Position numbers and translations under genes: made by a program. Of a stretch of DNA of 64,000 nt, positions 1 to 7,879 are shown piece by piece (positions within the stretch are counted from its first letter, which is position 1; the number at the start of each line of letters is the position of its first letter). Source of the DNA: a virus; IMG/VR virus record IMGVR_UViG_3300005613_000001, positions 1 to 64,000 of that record; one strand, given 5' to 3'. Below the pieces are notes generated by a model that saw nothing but the letters and a program-made list of their open reading frames with translations, did not search any database and was not told where the DNA came from.

Positions 1-117
1 GGCTGTGTCACTCAGCCGAGAAGAATAAGGATAGGAGAAATCCGTCAAACTTCTTCTAAGCGTCTAATCAAAACAATGTTTAGTTAGACCCAAGCCACGG
101 GGCTTGCCCCGTGGTAA
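1..117 (+). mobile_element. Structured left edge, possible end of an IS200/IS605-type element
   Basis: No reading frame is convincing here. Two strong hairpins are visible: GGCTG/CAGCC at 1-17 and CCACGGGG-CTTG-CCCCGTGG at 95-114. A GC-rich hairpin with a CTT-type loop a few bases before a boundary is the usual right-end structure of IS200/IS605 elements, and the next reading frame looks like a protein that lost its N-terminus. The element identity is inference, because no transposase or TnpB is inside the window. A simple terminator is the alternative. Confidence 0.35.
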
Positions 118-618
118 GTGACGAGTTGGGATGATGACAGAACTATGATAGCTTTATTTGATATGCAGAATAAACCGCACGTAGTTGTAACATATTCCCC
201 CAATGAAAAGAGAATTAGTGGGGATGAAGGAATCGCAAGCACAGGAGTCAAATCGCAATATCATAAGTATATCTTGGATCTATCCAAAACATTAGATGCA
301 AGATTTGATACGGAAAAAACTAAATCTACATTATTGAAAATGAAGTATATGTTAAGAAATAAAGCCACTCATCTTAGGGAGTTTGGTGATTTGTATAACA
401 AAAGATTTAGTTTTAAAATGCAAGGAAAACAATTCTATTCGGATGGACATGTTGCTGTGCCAAAAGAAGATTTGGAAAGATTGAAAGTTGCAATTAAACA
501 AGGGCAAATTCAATTAAGAAATAATGGAAGTGATGTCATTCGGGGTGTGTTCAACCACTATAATCAATCCATGCTAGCTGATTTTGGGGTTCGTTATATT
601 CCTTTGAGCCATATATAG
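118..618 (+). pseudogene. 5'-truncated phage protein
   Basis: The frame opens with GTG directly after a TAA and the hairpin at 95-114. The first residues already read like the middle of a domain: W-D-D-D-R-T-M-I-A-L-F-D, then K-P-H-V-V-V. In phage proteins with a similar segment this lies well inside the protein, so I infer that the N-terminal part was lost to an insertion or rearrangement upstream. The remaining 166 residues are charged and soluble. There is no Shine-Dalgarno sequence before the GTG. Function unknown. Confidence 0.55.
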
Positions 619-622
619 TTTT

Positions 623-1762
623 ATGAATTTCAGAGAATTTCTCTATCTTGAACTTAAATCGTCCCCTGGCGTTTTACAGCAGATACGCTCAGAACTGGCG
701 GCTAAAGGCTTCGTGTCAGTTGCCGTAGATGATATGGGTAATATCTCCACAAATGACCCCAGATTTGAAAAACATGGGAAACCATTAAGGTTTAATCGGA
801 GAATGGATAGAGTTTTTCTGAGTGATAAGAAGACTATTGGAATGGATAACATAGGCTCCACTGTAAAGCCTGCCATACAAAAATTAATTAAATTTCTTCT
901 CCAAAATGGGATTATTGATAATACGTGGTCATTTGATGATGGTCGTGGTATAGGTGAATTTTTAGGGTATAAATTTACGCATTTTCCCGATGAGTTAGCT
1001 GGCAAGACACCTGAAGAAGTTGCATCTATGGAACCGTTTTCTCGCGCAATTTCTAAATTGATCCTATTTCATGGTACTTCTCAGAAGGATTGGGAGAAAA
1101 TACAACAATTTGGGGCGCTCACGCCTCTATTTGTTGGTTCTGCTCAAGCCAAAGGCTTTGAAAGTCGGTCAAAACATTGGGGTAACGAAAAGTTACTTTA
1201 TTTAGCAACTGATCGAAAGGACGCCTGGCAGTATGCTAAAACTCGCGCAAGTGACGTAATGTTGGATTTAGAAAAGCGGTTAGAAAAGCGGATTAAAATT
1301 GCTGAAGACCAGGGAGACTGGGAAAAATCGGCAAGATTGGCAAAAGAGCTACAACAGATAAGCGGATCAAGGCACGATAGCCCTTGTCACCGTCCTGTAC
1401 TTCCGGTATTGCTTCGGGTGCGAATACCTGATATAAGCAATCTCCGCGCCGATGATGATGTAGTGAATAGCAACATGCGAAAGATGGGGCGTTGGCTCTG
1501 GAAAAAGAAGCCCCAGGAAGAAAAAGAGGCGGCTATTGCTCGTATGGATAAGGCGGTAGGATTTGAGACCGCCACAATGGCGGATCACATTTGGTCAAGC
1601 ACCGAGGGTTGGGAAGAAATCTTATCCAGATTGCCCAGTCGTATATATAAAGCCTGGTATGCCAGCATTATCAGGAGTCAGCAAGTTGCCTACAAGGGAA
1701 CCATCCCGATCCGATTTATTGAGGAAGTGCCTGTTTGTAATGCGAACCAATCGGGCGAATAA
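623..1762 (+). CDS. ADP-ribosyltransferase-like protein with capsid-targeting-like N-terminus
   Basis: This 379-residue protein carries the marks of the H-Y-type ADP-ribosyltransferase / RNA 2'-phosphotransferase fold: ILFHGTS near residue 149 (NAD-binding His), LLYLAT followed by a helix with A-x-x-Y-A near 190, and QVAYKGTIPIRFI near the C-terminus, where the third motif is expected. Proteins of this fold transfer ADP-ribose from NAD+ to protein or nucleic acid. The first residues, MNFREFLYLE, resemble the T4 internal-protein targeting peptide and are shared with genes at 8344, 12291, 12879 and 15075. No Shine-Dalgarno sequence is seen. The target is unknown; the fold assignment is fairly safe, the activity is inferred. 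Confidence 0.65.
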   Translation: MNFREFLYLELKSSPGVLQQIRSELAAKGFVSVAVDDMGNISTNDPRFEKHGKPLRFNRRMDRVFLSDKKTIGMDNIGSTVKPAIQKLIKFLLQNGIIDNTWSFDDGRGIGEFLGYKFTHFPDELAGKTPEEVASMEPFSRAISKLILFHGTSQKDWEKIQQFGALTPLFVGSAQAKGFESRSKHWGNEKLLYLATDRKDAWQYAKTRASDVMLDLEKRLEKRIKIAEDQGDWEKSARLAKELQQISGSRHDSPCHRPVLPVLLRVRIPDISNLRADDDVVNSNMRKMGRWLWKKKPQEEKEAAIARMDKAVGFETATMADHIWSSTEGWEEILSRLPSRIYKAWYASIIRSQQVAYKGTIPIRFIEEVPVCNANQSGE

Positions 1763-1814
1763 CCTGTCTCATGCGAATCCCGCCTCTTTTTTTTGTCCCG
1801 AGGAATTATTGGGC

Positions 1815-1842
1815 TTTACAACCACAATAATTATGTTATGAT
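1815..1842 (+). promoter_or_regulatory. Sigma-70-type promoter
   Basis: TTTACA at 1815-1820 and TATGAT at 1837-1842 are separated by 16 bases. They lie in the 226-base intergenic space before the sigma-factor gene and upstream of two AATTGTAC copies. The same TTTACA-16-TATATT arrangement recurs at 15129-15156. Confidence 0.5.
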
Positions 1843-1871
1843 GGGAAAATAGGATGGAAAATCGTTTTTGG

Positions 1872-1879
1872 AATTGTAC
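1872..1879 (+). promoter_or_regulatory. AATTGTAC element, intergenic
   Basis: First of two copies before the sigma-factor gene. Its context GG-AATTGTAC-GGCG is nearly identical to that of the second copy at 1933. Confidence 0.55.
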
Positions 1880-1932
1880 GGCGATGGTAGCGATTAAAGC
1901 ACTCTCCACCCACCTTGGGGGGTGAAATCGGA

Positions 1933-1940
1933 AATTGTAC
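1933..1940 (+). promoter_or_regulatory. AATTGTAC element before sigma-factor gene
   Basis: This copy ends 48 bases before the chosen ATG at 1989. Seven copies in the window share a 44-55 base distance to a start codon, which supports a promoter or leader signal. Confidence 0.6.
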
Positions 1941-1988
1941 GGCGGAGCGCTCGTCGTTTATTTGTCCTATGCCATTGCGAGGGATAGT

Positions 1989-2981
1989 ATGGATATCATT
2001 CCTTTTGTTCCCATCCAAACTCCCGAATTACAAAGCTATCTTTGTGTGATGGAAACGGGAAACCGACTGATTAAGATTTGGTCGGAAAGATTTCTCGGCA
2101 AACGAAAAAGACGAACTTTCAGACAGATGTTGTTTAACGACGAGATCTGTGTAGAGAGTACGTCTTTTTGTACTTCTTGCCAGCACTATTCAATTCCCGA
2201 GCAGGACTATGAGAAAATCATGGCCGTGCGCAGAATTGAATGGGACATGATTTGTGGTTTTGCCCCTCTGGCAATTTTTCACGCGCACACTTGGAATTGC
2301 CGAATTGAGGAAGATTTATTTGAGGATTTAGCCCAAGCAGCCCATTTGGCTTTGCTGGATGCGATCTATGGGTATATTCCTGCTCGAAGTGCTGATGGTT
2401 ATAAATCGGCTAATTTCATGACTTACGCTTGGCGGGTGATTCAACGCCGTCTGCGCCGTGAGGTTGAAAATAACCAAATGCCGTTGTTGCCCCCTTCAGG
2501 TGATGGTGCAAGAGAATTAGTGAGGAAGTTTGAATTCTTCCGTCGCCACTATAACGATCATCTGACGTTTGACGCTGCGGCAGAATTAATGGGGCTTTCC
2601 CAAGAGCAGCAGAGCATTTTGTCTTCTGCGATGGTCAATGTGATGCGTGAATCCGAAATGCGGGTTTCGCTTCAAGATGATCGGGATTACGAAGATCCAG
2701 TTCGGGATGATTATACAAGCTTTGCCTCTGATTTGAATGTTGATGATCCGCTTGACAGTGGATTAATTAGAAACGTTCAACTTTGTATGAAATTGGCAAA
2801 CTTGTCTGATTTTCAAATGGATTTACTGGTCACTAGCCAAACCCCATATCATGGATGGAAAGCGGAAGTGGCACAACGTCACGGTCGCACTCGTCAGGCA
2901 TCAGCGCAAGCATTTAAAAAGGCTTGTGAACTGGTGAGGGAAAAATATTACGAACGATTTGGGAAAGATGTAGATTTCTAA
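1989..2981 (+). CDS. Sigma-70 family RNA polymerase sigma factor
   Basis: A 330-residue divergent sigma factor that would direct host core RNA polymerase to phage promoters. Region 2 is at residues 106-168 (DLFEDLAQAAHLALLDAIYG, then FMTYAWRVIQRRLRR for -10 recognition and melting). A region 3-like helix lies near 192-215 (LTFDAAAELMGLS). Region 4 lies near 262-325, with a helix-turn-helix around KAEVAQRHGRTRQASAQAFK. A longer frame begins with TTG at 1935 inside an AATTGTAC copy, but ATG 1989 has GAGGG just upstream and is preferred. Two AATTGTAC copies and a sigma-70-type promoter precede it. It is a natural candidate to recognise the repeated motif, although that is untested. Confidence 0.82.
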   Translation: MDIIPFVPIQTPELQSYLCVMETGNRLIKIWSERFLGKRKRRTFRQMLFNDEICVESTSFCTSCQHYSIPEQDYEKIMAVRRIEWDMICGFAPLAIFHAHTWNCRIEEDLFEDLAQAAHLALLDAIYGYIPARSADGYKSANFMTYAWRVIQRRLRREVENNQMPLLPPSGDGARELVRKFEFFRRHYNDHLTFDAAAELMGLSQEQQSILSSAMVNVMRESEMRVSLQDDRDYEDPVRDDYTSFASDLNVDDPLDSGLIRNVQLCMKLANLSDFQMDLLVTSQTPYHGWKAEVAQRHGRTRQASAQAFKKACELVREKYYERFGKDVDF

Positions 2982-3445
2982 TGGACTATAAATTTGTGGC
3001 TGGCGTTCCTGAGTTGAAGCCAATAAAAATTGAATCCAAAGAAGATTTGGCGAAAATAGCTAATGAAATGCGGGAGCATGCAAGAAGCATACGCCCAATT
3101 GAGAGTAAGCCAAATTATCCCCAGGATGAAGAGCAATTTGCAGAGGTAGTTAATGAAGCAACGAGTGATGCAGCCAAGCTAGCTCGCGCGATGAAGATGA
3201 ATCGTAAAATCATTCTTGGAGGCGAGTTAATTTCTGTTGCACTCTCTATAGACAAGTATCATAGCGACAGCGATCAGGAGTTTTGGCATTTATCTACAGG
3301 TTGGTTACGTCCAGCAGGGATTAAAAAAACACCAGATGAAGTCATAGAAGTTCTTTGTGAGGTATTTTTTGATAAGCCGCATGAAGAAATACCCTGTGAA
3401 GGGGTGATGATTCCAACAATTAGGCACTTCATCAGTCCAGTCTAA
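2981..3445 (+). CDS. Hypothetical protein, coupled to sigma factor
   Basis: The ATG overlaps the sigma-factor stop (TAATG), so translation is probably coupled. The 154-residue product is soluble and mixed-charge. A lysine/glutamate-rich first half leads into a segment with KIILGGELISVALSID and a tryptophan pair (FWHLSTGWLRP). I do not recognise the family. Its coupling hints at a partner or modulator role for the sigma factor, which is inference only. Confidence 0.7.
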   Translation: MDYKFVAGVPELKPIKIESKEDLAKIANEMREHARSIRPIESKPNYPQDEEQFAEVVNEATSDAAKLARAMKMNRKIILGGELISVALSIDKYHSDSDQEFWHLSTGWLRPAGIKKTPDEVIEVLCEVFFDKPHEEIPCEGVMIPTIRHFISPV

Positions 3446-3453
3446 TGGGGGGT

Positions 3454-3483
3454 TTGACGCGATCCCTACAGGGGTAATATATT
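3454..3483 (+). promoter_or_regulatory. Sigma-70-type promoter for the AAA+ gene
   Basis: TTGACG at 3454-3459 and TATATT at 3478-3483 are separated by 18 bases. The AATTGTAC copy at 3488 would fall on or next to the predicted transcription start. Confidence 0.45.
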
Positions 3484-3487
3484 TGCA

Positions 3488-3495
3488 AATTGTAC
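3488..3495 (+). promoter_or_regulatory. AATTGTAC element before AAA+ gene
   Basis: This copy ends 45 bases before the ATG at 3541. It is followed after 17 bases by GAATAT, which could serve as a weak -10. Confidence 0.55.
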
Positions 3496-3540
3496 CTAGT
3501 ATTCTGTGTGAGGAATATAAAAAGTACAAGGAGAAGCAAA

Positions 3541-5100
3541 ATGACCGACTTTTGGGATCGCGCAAGATATCATTTCGCCAAAGACAATCCTGGTTTCCGA
3601 CGTATGTTCGGTTTGACAGCGGAAACCCCGGAGCGTATTGAAGCGGAAGCAACAATTGAACGACAGAAGGCGCAAGTTAGACATCTTCAGACCGTTCCTC
3701 AAGGTCGTCTTGTCTTTAATGTTCTAGATGAACAAGTTCGTCGCAATATTCTTTTTGATTTTTCCGGCCCCAACTTATTTGCTCGTTTAATTGGAAACGA
3801 AGAAGCAAAAGAAGTGGTGGCTTGGAGTATCTTTGCTGCCCTTGGTCGTGAAGACCATGTTCTGGCTGAAAACTTCCTTCTTGCAGGCCCGGCATCGTCT
3901 GGTAAAACGATGTTTGCTCGGCTAATTGCTGAGACTCTGGGATTGCCTTTTATTGAAGTTGCTGCTTCCACTTTGGCGAAGCAACGGCAACCTTTGGAAT
4001 ATTTGCTAGACAAGATTATTGAAGTTTGTGCAAATTTCAAACCTGACGCAAACCTTAATCTGTATCATCCGAGAGTTGAGGATGCAGATGATTTAACTTT
4101 GCGACCCCGTATGTTAAACTATGATCCGCAACTTGAGAGCGGAAATTACTGTTTTAATCAATTTTCGCTTCCTCCGATGGTAGTGTTTATTGATGAAGCA
4201 CACGCATTGCCTTCGGCATTAGAGCAAGCTTTGTTGAAGGTGACGGAGCGTGGTGATGCGTTCATGACAACGGAAACAGACAGCACGGCAGATTGCAGTA
4301 AGGTTTGTTGGATTCTTGCTACAACTGAACGTGGTAAATTATTCAAGCCGTTTGATACTCGGTTTGAAAAGGTTAATCTCCGTCTTTACACTAAGGACGA
4401 AATTGCAGAGATTATTTCCAAAATTGATGAGTTTAAAGATTGGGATGGAGACACCTGCCGTTTGGTGGCTCATTATTGCAATCGCATTCCGCGAGAAGCA
4501 ATTAGTTTTGCGAGAAAAGTCCAGCAGGCGATGGTTGCCACGCCGGGCAAGTTGGAAGATGTTGCTGCTAGAGTCGCTGAGCGCAAGGGTATTGACCCCT
4601 TTGGTATGACCTATCAGCGGTTGGAAATTCTGCGTGTCCTTGGACAACGCCCCGCCTCTATTAATGCTTTGTGTGCTGCGGTGGGTTGTGAAGATGAAGA
4701 GTTGCGTAGGTTTATTCTTCCGTGGCTTATTGCTTCCACTCCCGATCAAGAGCCTTATGTGATTGTTACAAACCGGCACTACATTACGCCCGCTGGTTTG
4801 GCTGAATTGGATAAGCGGGACATTGAGCATAGGCCCGCTAAAGATATATTAACAAAAGCAGATTTTGCAGCATACTTGGACTCTAGGTATAAAGCTGTGA
4901 GTAGGTTCTATGCCGCTTTTGTGAAGGATTCGAAGACAACAGAAGAAATCCCCGGTGTTGAGAAGGCTTTGTCTGATCCTAAGAACATTGAAAACCTCAG
5001 GAGGGCGGGAAAAATTCTTGCCGCTGAGCACCCGGAAAAAGACAAGGTGAAGACGATGATGAAATGGATTGAAGAGTATCTCGATTGGCGAGGCGTTTAA
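3541..5100 (+). CDS. RuvB-like AAA+ ATPase
   Basis: A 519-residue AAA+ protein with the RuvB layout: Walker A GPASSGKT at 116-123, Walker B VVFIDEAHAL at about 214-223, sensor-1 ILATTE at about 258-263, arginine finger in DTRFEKVNL near 274, sensor-2 in IPREAISFARKV, then a winged-helix region beginning GMTYQRLEILRVLG. RuvB drives Holliday-junction branch migration; this protein is larger than bacterial RuvB, with about 60 extra N-terminal residues and a longer tail, so it may act as a replication or recombination motor or clamp-loader-like ATPase. ATG 3541 has AAGGAG 7 bases upstream; the longer TTG-type start is rejected. It opens the run that continues at 5100. Confidence 0.82.
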   Translation: MTDFWDRARYHFAKDNPGFRRMFGLTAETPERIEAEATIERQKAQVRHLQTVPQGRLVFNVLDEQVRRNILFDFSGPNLFARLIGNEEAKEVVAWSIFAALGREDHVLAENFLLAGPASSGKTMFARLIAETLGLPFIEVAASTLAKQRQPLEYLLDKIIEVCANFKPDANLNLYHPRVEDADDLTLRPRMLNYDPQLESGNYCFNQFSLPPMVVFIDEAHALPSALEQALLKVTERGDAFMTTETDSTADCSKVCWILATTERGKLFKPFDTRFEKVNLRLYTKDEIAEIISKIDEFKDWDGDTCRLVAHYCNRIPREAISFARKVQQAMVATPGKLEDVAARVAERKGIDPFGMTYQRLEILRVLGQRPASINALCAAVGCEDEELRRFILPWLIASTPDQEPYVIVTNRHYITPAGLAELDKRDIEHRPAKDILTKADFAAYLDSRYKAVSRFYAAFVKDSKTTEEIPGVEKALSDPKNIENLRRAGKILAAEHPEKDKVKTMMKWIEEYLDWRGV

Positions 5101-5756
5101 TGGATTGTAAGCACACATTTAAAAAGAGGCGGAAGTATACAAACGGTTGGAAGTATGTTTGTATTCACTGTGGTTTTAAAAGCAGAACTCTTAGAAAAAC
5201 TCTTAGAAAGAAGTCTCTTGGGATTAAAAAGAAGAAGAATTATAGACTGCTCCACAAAGATGGTATTGTTGAAATAAGAAAATATCCACCTTGTTATCGT
5301 ACACTTCTTCGGGGCAGCGGGTGCAAACCCGTTTTTGTTCCTTTGCCATATCAAGTATTCGCTGGGGTTAAATGTTCTCATTGTAGTGGTTATGGTCCTG
5401 GTCGGTTGTTCTTTGCGGCATTTGCGGGCGAGAATGATAAAGTCATTTATCCCAGCCCGTTTCGCTCATTGTCATCGCCTGTTTGTATTGATAATCAGTG
5501 GCACTACCGAGTGCCATCTAAGGCAGATTTGACAGAAGCGATTCGCAGATATTGGGGCACTTACTTTCACGATCCTCACACAATGCTTAAACGCCTCTTT
5601 AATGTAGAGACGTTGCGAGAATGGGCTAAATTATCGCCCGAAAGGGTATTGGAGATAAATTATGCAGAGAGAACTGTAGAGGGTTTTGTGGATGATGTTT
5701 TGCGGATTAAACAACGACATGAAGATCGCTATAATCGTTATAAAGGAATCTGGTAG
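5100..5756 (+). CDS. Repeated phage family, copy 1 (E2/PRTRC-B-like layout)
   Basis: First of three tandem paralogues. The N-terminus adds a small C-x-x-C/H zinc-binding-type segment (CKHTF...CIHCGF). The shared core then runs: VEIRKYPPCYRTLL, a hydrophobic LPYQVFAGV strand, RLFFAAFA, YPSPFRSLSSPVCID, VPSKADLTEAIRRYWGTYF, and a C-terminal helix with LREWAKLSPERVL. The order strand - LFFAAF - Y(P)PF/PL...VCID - ..YW.T.F resembles the PRTRC protein B / prokaryotic E2-like family, but the match is by eye and weak. Starts by TAATG overlap with the AAA+ gene. 218 residues. Confidence 0.65.
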   Translation: MDCKHTFKKRRKYTNGWKYVCIHCGFKSRTLRKTLRKKSLGIKKKKNYRLLHKDGIVEIRKYPPCYRTLLRGSGCKPVFVPLPYQVFAGVKCSHCSGYGPGRLFFAAFAGENDKVIYPSPFRSLSSPVCIDNQWHYRVPSKADLTEAIRRYWGTYFHDPHTMLKRLFNVETLREWAKLSPERVLEINYAERTVEGFVDDVLRIKQRHEDRYNRYKGIW

Positions 5757-6152
5757 GTGAAATATAAAACACTCTATCAAGATGATGATGTAGAAGTAAG
5801 GAAATATCCTCCAGTTAATCGTACACTCCTTTCTCGCAACCATAGTAAACTTATTGGTCATTTCGTTCCCTTCCCTTATCAAGTTTACACCGCAGTAAGA
5901 AGCAAAATATCGGGTGGTCGGCTTTTATATACAGCGTTTGCCAAGGCTGACGATAAGTTTCTTTATGCTACTCCTTTTAGATCCGTTGATGTCCCAGTGT
6001 GTATAGATATGCGTTGGCATGTTGTCATGCCAGATGATGTTGATATGGGCGAAGCCGTTGGCAGGTATTTATCTACTTATTTTCCCCCTTATATTGGCTC
6101 GCGTTTGCGTCATCTTTTACAAGTTGAAAGTTATCAAGAATATAGAAATTAG
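5757..6152 (+). CDS. Repeated phage family, copy 2, C-terminally shortened
   Basis: GTG start directly after the TAG of copy 1. It has the shared core (VEVRKYPPVNRTLL, FPYQVYTAV, RLLYTAFA, TPFRSVDVPVCID, AVGRYLSTYF) but stops at VESYQEYRN. Copy 1 continues at the equivalent point with the WAKLSPERVL helix and about 45 more residues. The frame of copy 3 starts inside its last codons, so a deletion appears to have fused the end of copy 2 to the beginning of copy 3 out of frame. Confidence 0.65.
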   Translation: MKYKTLYQDDDVEVRKYPPVNRTLLSRNHSKLIGHFVPFPYQVYTAVRSKISGGRLLYTAFAKADDKFLYATPFRSVDVPVCIDMRWHVVMPDDVDMGEAVGRYLSTYFPPYIGSRLRHLLQVESYQEYRN

Positions 6153-6660
6153 AAAATATCCTCCGGTTCGGCGTACACTTTTGTTAGATGCATACTCATC
6201 GCAGATGTGCGGCAACCCTGATTCTATTGTTCTTGAGTTTCCTTATCAAGTTTATGCTTTGGTGAGAAATTCGTATTGTAACGGGTATACTCATGGCTCC
6301 AAAAATGGTGCAAGATTCTTCTTTTCAGCATTTGCAAAGAGTGATGATGGATTGATATATCCCAGCCCTTTCACTGGTATAACTTCTCCAATTTGTATAG
6401 ATATGGATTGGCATTACGGTGTTCCCAATGAGATTGAAATGCCGGAAGTCATTGCAAGATATTGGGGGACTGATTTCTGGGAGCCAGGGCATAATACGCT
6501 AAGTCAGTATTTGAAAGTTGATACCCTTAAAGAGTGGGCAAAGTTGTCAAGAAAAAAGGTAATTCGTCGTTTGAAATATGGTGAGCGAACTTTAGATTTC
6601 GTTGTTGAGCGATTTCGAAAGTGTGTTCGCCACGGAGTTTTACATCAGTGGCGTGGTTAA
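6124..6660 (+). CDS. Repeated phage family, copy 3, without a clear start
   Basis: The core begins abruptly at IEIRKYPPVRRTLL and continues with FPYQVYALV, RFFFSAFA, YPSPFTGITSPICID, VIARYWGTDF and LKEWAKLSRKKVI. No ATG or GTG lies at the expected place: TTG 6124 is the nearest possibility, and ATG 6019 would lie deep inside copy 2 in another frame. Either a +1 frameshift near 6130-6150 joins copies 2 and 3, or this copy is translated poorly. Cysteine in the CID element is kept. Confidence 0.55.
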   Translation: MKVIKNIEIRKYPPVRRTLLLDAYSSQMCGNPDSIVLEFPYQVYALVRNSYCNGYTHGSKNGARFFFSAFAKSDDGLIYPSPFTGITSPICIDMDWHYGVPNEIEMPEVIARYWGTDFWEPGHNTLSQYLKVDTLKEWAKLSRKKVIRRLKYGERTLDFVVERFRKCVRHGVLHQWRG

Positions 6661-7013
6661 AAAGTCCATTCCCAGAATTCAACCAATTTTGTAGGCTTGG
6701 GCTCAACGAGACTTAAAGATTCCATTTGACGATTGTGACAATAAAGAGGCGCGTACTGTATTCTCTGAGGATTATAACTACGCCAAATTCTTAAAGGTAT
6801 GAGTTCTTGACAATCGGGGTTGGGGCATAAGTTATGTTGTATTTCACTTAAACTAAGCCCCTCTTCATATACCCGAGCGTCCTTTCCGCCAACAACTAAA
6901 ATGTTTTTCTGTACGCAGAAAGCAGCATTCGGCACAAACCCACCTGACATATATTCAAGGTGTGGGGCCGGTGTTGATAATGTTCCACAATCACTTGGAC
7001 AAGTATAACCCAT
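6657..7013 (-). CDS. Hypothetical cysteine-rich protein
   Basis: A 118-residue frame on the - strand fills an otherwise empty 398-base space between + strand genes. It has two zinc-binding-type pairs, TCPSDCGTL near the N-terminus and LCPNPDCQELIP in the middle. No Shine-Dalgarno sequence is obvious before the ATG at 7013. Its 4-base convergent overlap with the preceding gene and the sensible cysteine spacing support it; the lack of a clear start lowers confidence. Confidence 0.5.
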   Translation of the reverse strand: MGYTCPSDCGTLSTPAPHLEYMSGGFVPNAAFCVQKNILVVGGKDARVYEEGLSLSEIQHNLCPNPDCQELIPLRIWRSYNPQRIQYAPLYCHNRQMESLSLVEPKPTKLVEFWEWTF

Positions 7014-7037
7014 AATTCTATTTAGGGAAGAAATTAA

Positions 7038-7045
7038 AATTGTAC
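7038..7045 (+). promoter_or_regulatory. AATTGTAC element, start-proximal
   Basis: Ends 13 bases before the ATG at 7059, belonging to the short-distance group (10-14 bases). No Shine-Dalgarno sequence lies between it and the ATG. Confidence 0.5.
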
Positions 7046-7058
7046 GTAGTTTTAATAA

Positions 7059-7400
7059 ATGAACATTTCAGTAGAAACAGTAGGCTTTGGTCGCCATAGA
7101 ATAACAGATATTAATAAAGGCTTTTGGGATGGGTCAAAATGGACAGATAACCCCAGGAAAGCTAGACTTTACTATAAGTTTCAAGAGGCGGCAAAAGATT
7201 TAAAACAAATACAAGAAGTTACCCTAAACGGACAACCGAAAAAACGCTATCAAGCTAGGGTGGTGGTAGATGTCATTGGTGATAAGCCTATGGACCTTCC
7301 CACCTTCCTGTCAAAATCTGCAAAACTCTCTCTAACAGAGGCGGGAGAAAATCCGGTCCAATTAGAAATAGATTGGACTACCTTGGAGGAAGAGAAATGA
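7059..7400 (+). CDS. Hypothetical protein
   Basis: 113 residues, soluble, basic first half (GFGRHRI, KKRYQARVVVDVIG) and acidic tail (TTLEEEK). No recognised domain. It has no Shine-Dalgarno sequence, and its ATG follows an AATTGTAC copy closely, so it may be read from a very short leader. The next gene starts by ATGA overlap, so it opens a three-gene unit ending at the terminator at 8281. Confidence 0.65.
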   Translation: MNISVETVGFGRHRITDINKGFWDGSKWTDNPRKARLYYKFQEAAKDLKQIQEVTLNGQPKKRYQARVVVDVIGDKPMDLPTFLSKSAKLSLTEAGENPVQLEIDWTTLEEEK

Positions 7401-7879
7401 CTTTAGTGCTAGATGGCAGTAATCCGACTCTTCACGCAAAAACGTTTGGTGGGATTGGTGGGCTTGATAATTTATACCTCACGGAAGGATGGGTTGGATT
7501 GCCGTGCAAACAACAAACGTCAGAGATTGAATTTTCTATATCTGATTTTTGTAAAATCGTTAAAGGCTTCTTGTACGAGCCACAAGAATATGGTATAAAT
7601 AACCGCTATTGGGTCTTAAAAAATGATGAGGGAAAACGGTTTGTAGTTACGTTGTTTGATTTGGTGGCCCTCACTCAATATGTTTTCACCAACACAGACG
7701 TAGTGAATAATGATCCACGATTGGAGTTATTAGAAGACATAGAACAAAAACCCGAAGGGGAGTATCAGCTTCAGTTGTGGGATTGGCTTCGTTTATTAGA
7801 ACGGGTTGAGGGTTGGCCTCAATTTCCGCCTCCTAAGACCCCAACACAACGTCTTTCTCCAAAGGAGTATAAGACATGA
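7397..7879 (+). CDS. Hypothetical protein
   Basis: Starts at an ATGA overlap with GGAGG 8 bases upstream. 160 residues, soluble. Aromatic-rich in the middle (LYEPQEYGINNRYWVL) with a proline-rich tail (WPQFPPPKTPTQRL). No domain recognised. It sits between 7059 and the alpha-CTD-like gene. Confidence 0.65.
   Translation: MTLVLDGSNPTLHAKTFGGIGGLDNLYLTEGWVGLPCKQQTSEIEFSISDFCKIVKGFLYEPQEYGINNRYWVLKNDEGKRFVVTLFDLVALTQYVFTNTDVVNNDPRLELLEDIEQKPEGEYQLQLWDWLRLLERVEGWPQFPPPKTPTQRLSPKEYKT

Noticed and set aside
1872-1940. AATTGTAC as a plain sigma-70 -35 box
   Set aside because: TTGTAC could be a -35, but several copies lie 10-14 bases before a start codon, where no -10 and leader would fit, so this is left as one of several models.
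1935-1988. TTG 1935 as the start of the sigma factor
   Set aside because: It falls in the AATTGTAC element and has no ribosome site; ATG 1989 has GAGGG upstream.
4339-4830. 163-codon antisense frame within the AAA+ gene
   Set aside because: The sense strand encodes unmistakable AAA+ motifs throughout.
6019-6123. ATG 6019 as the start of family copy 3
   Set aside because: The residues before 6124 are out-of-frame coding of copy 2 and show no similarity to the family.
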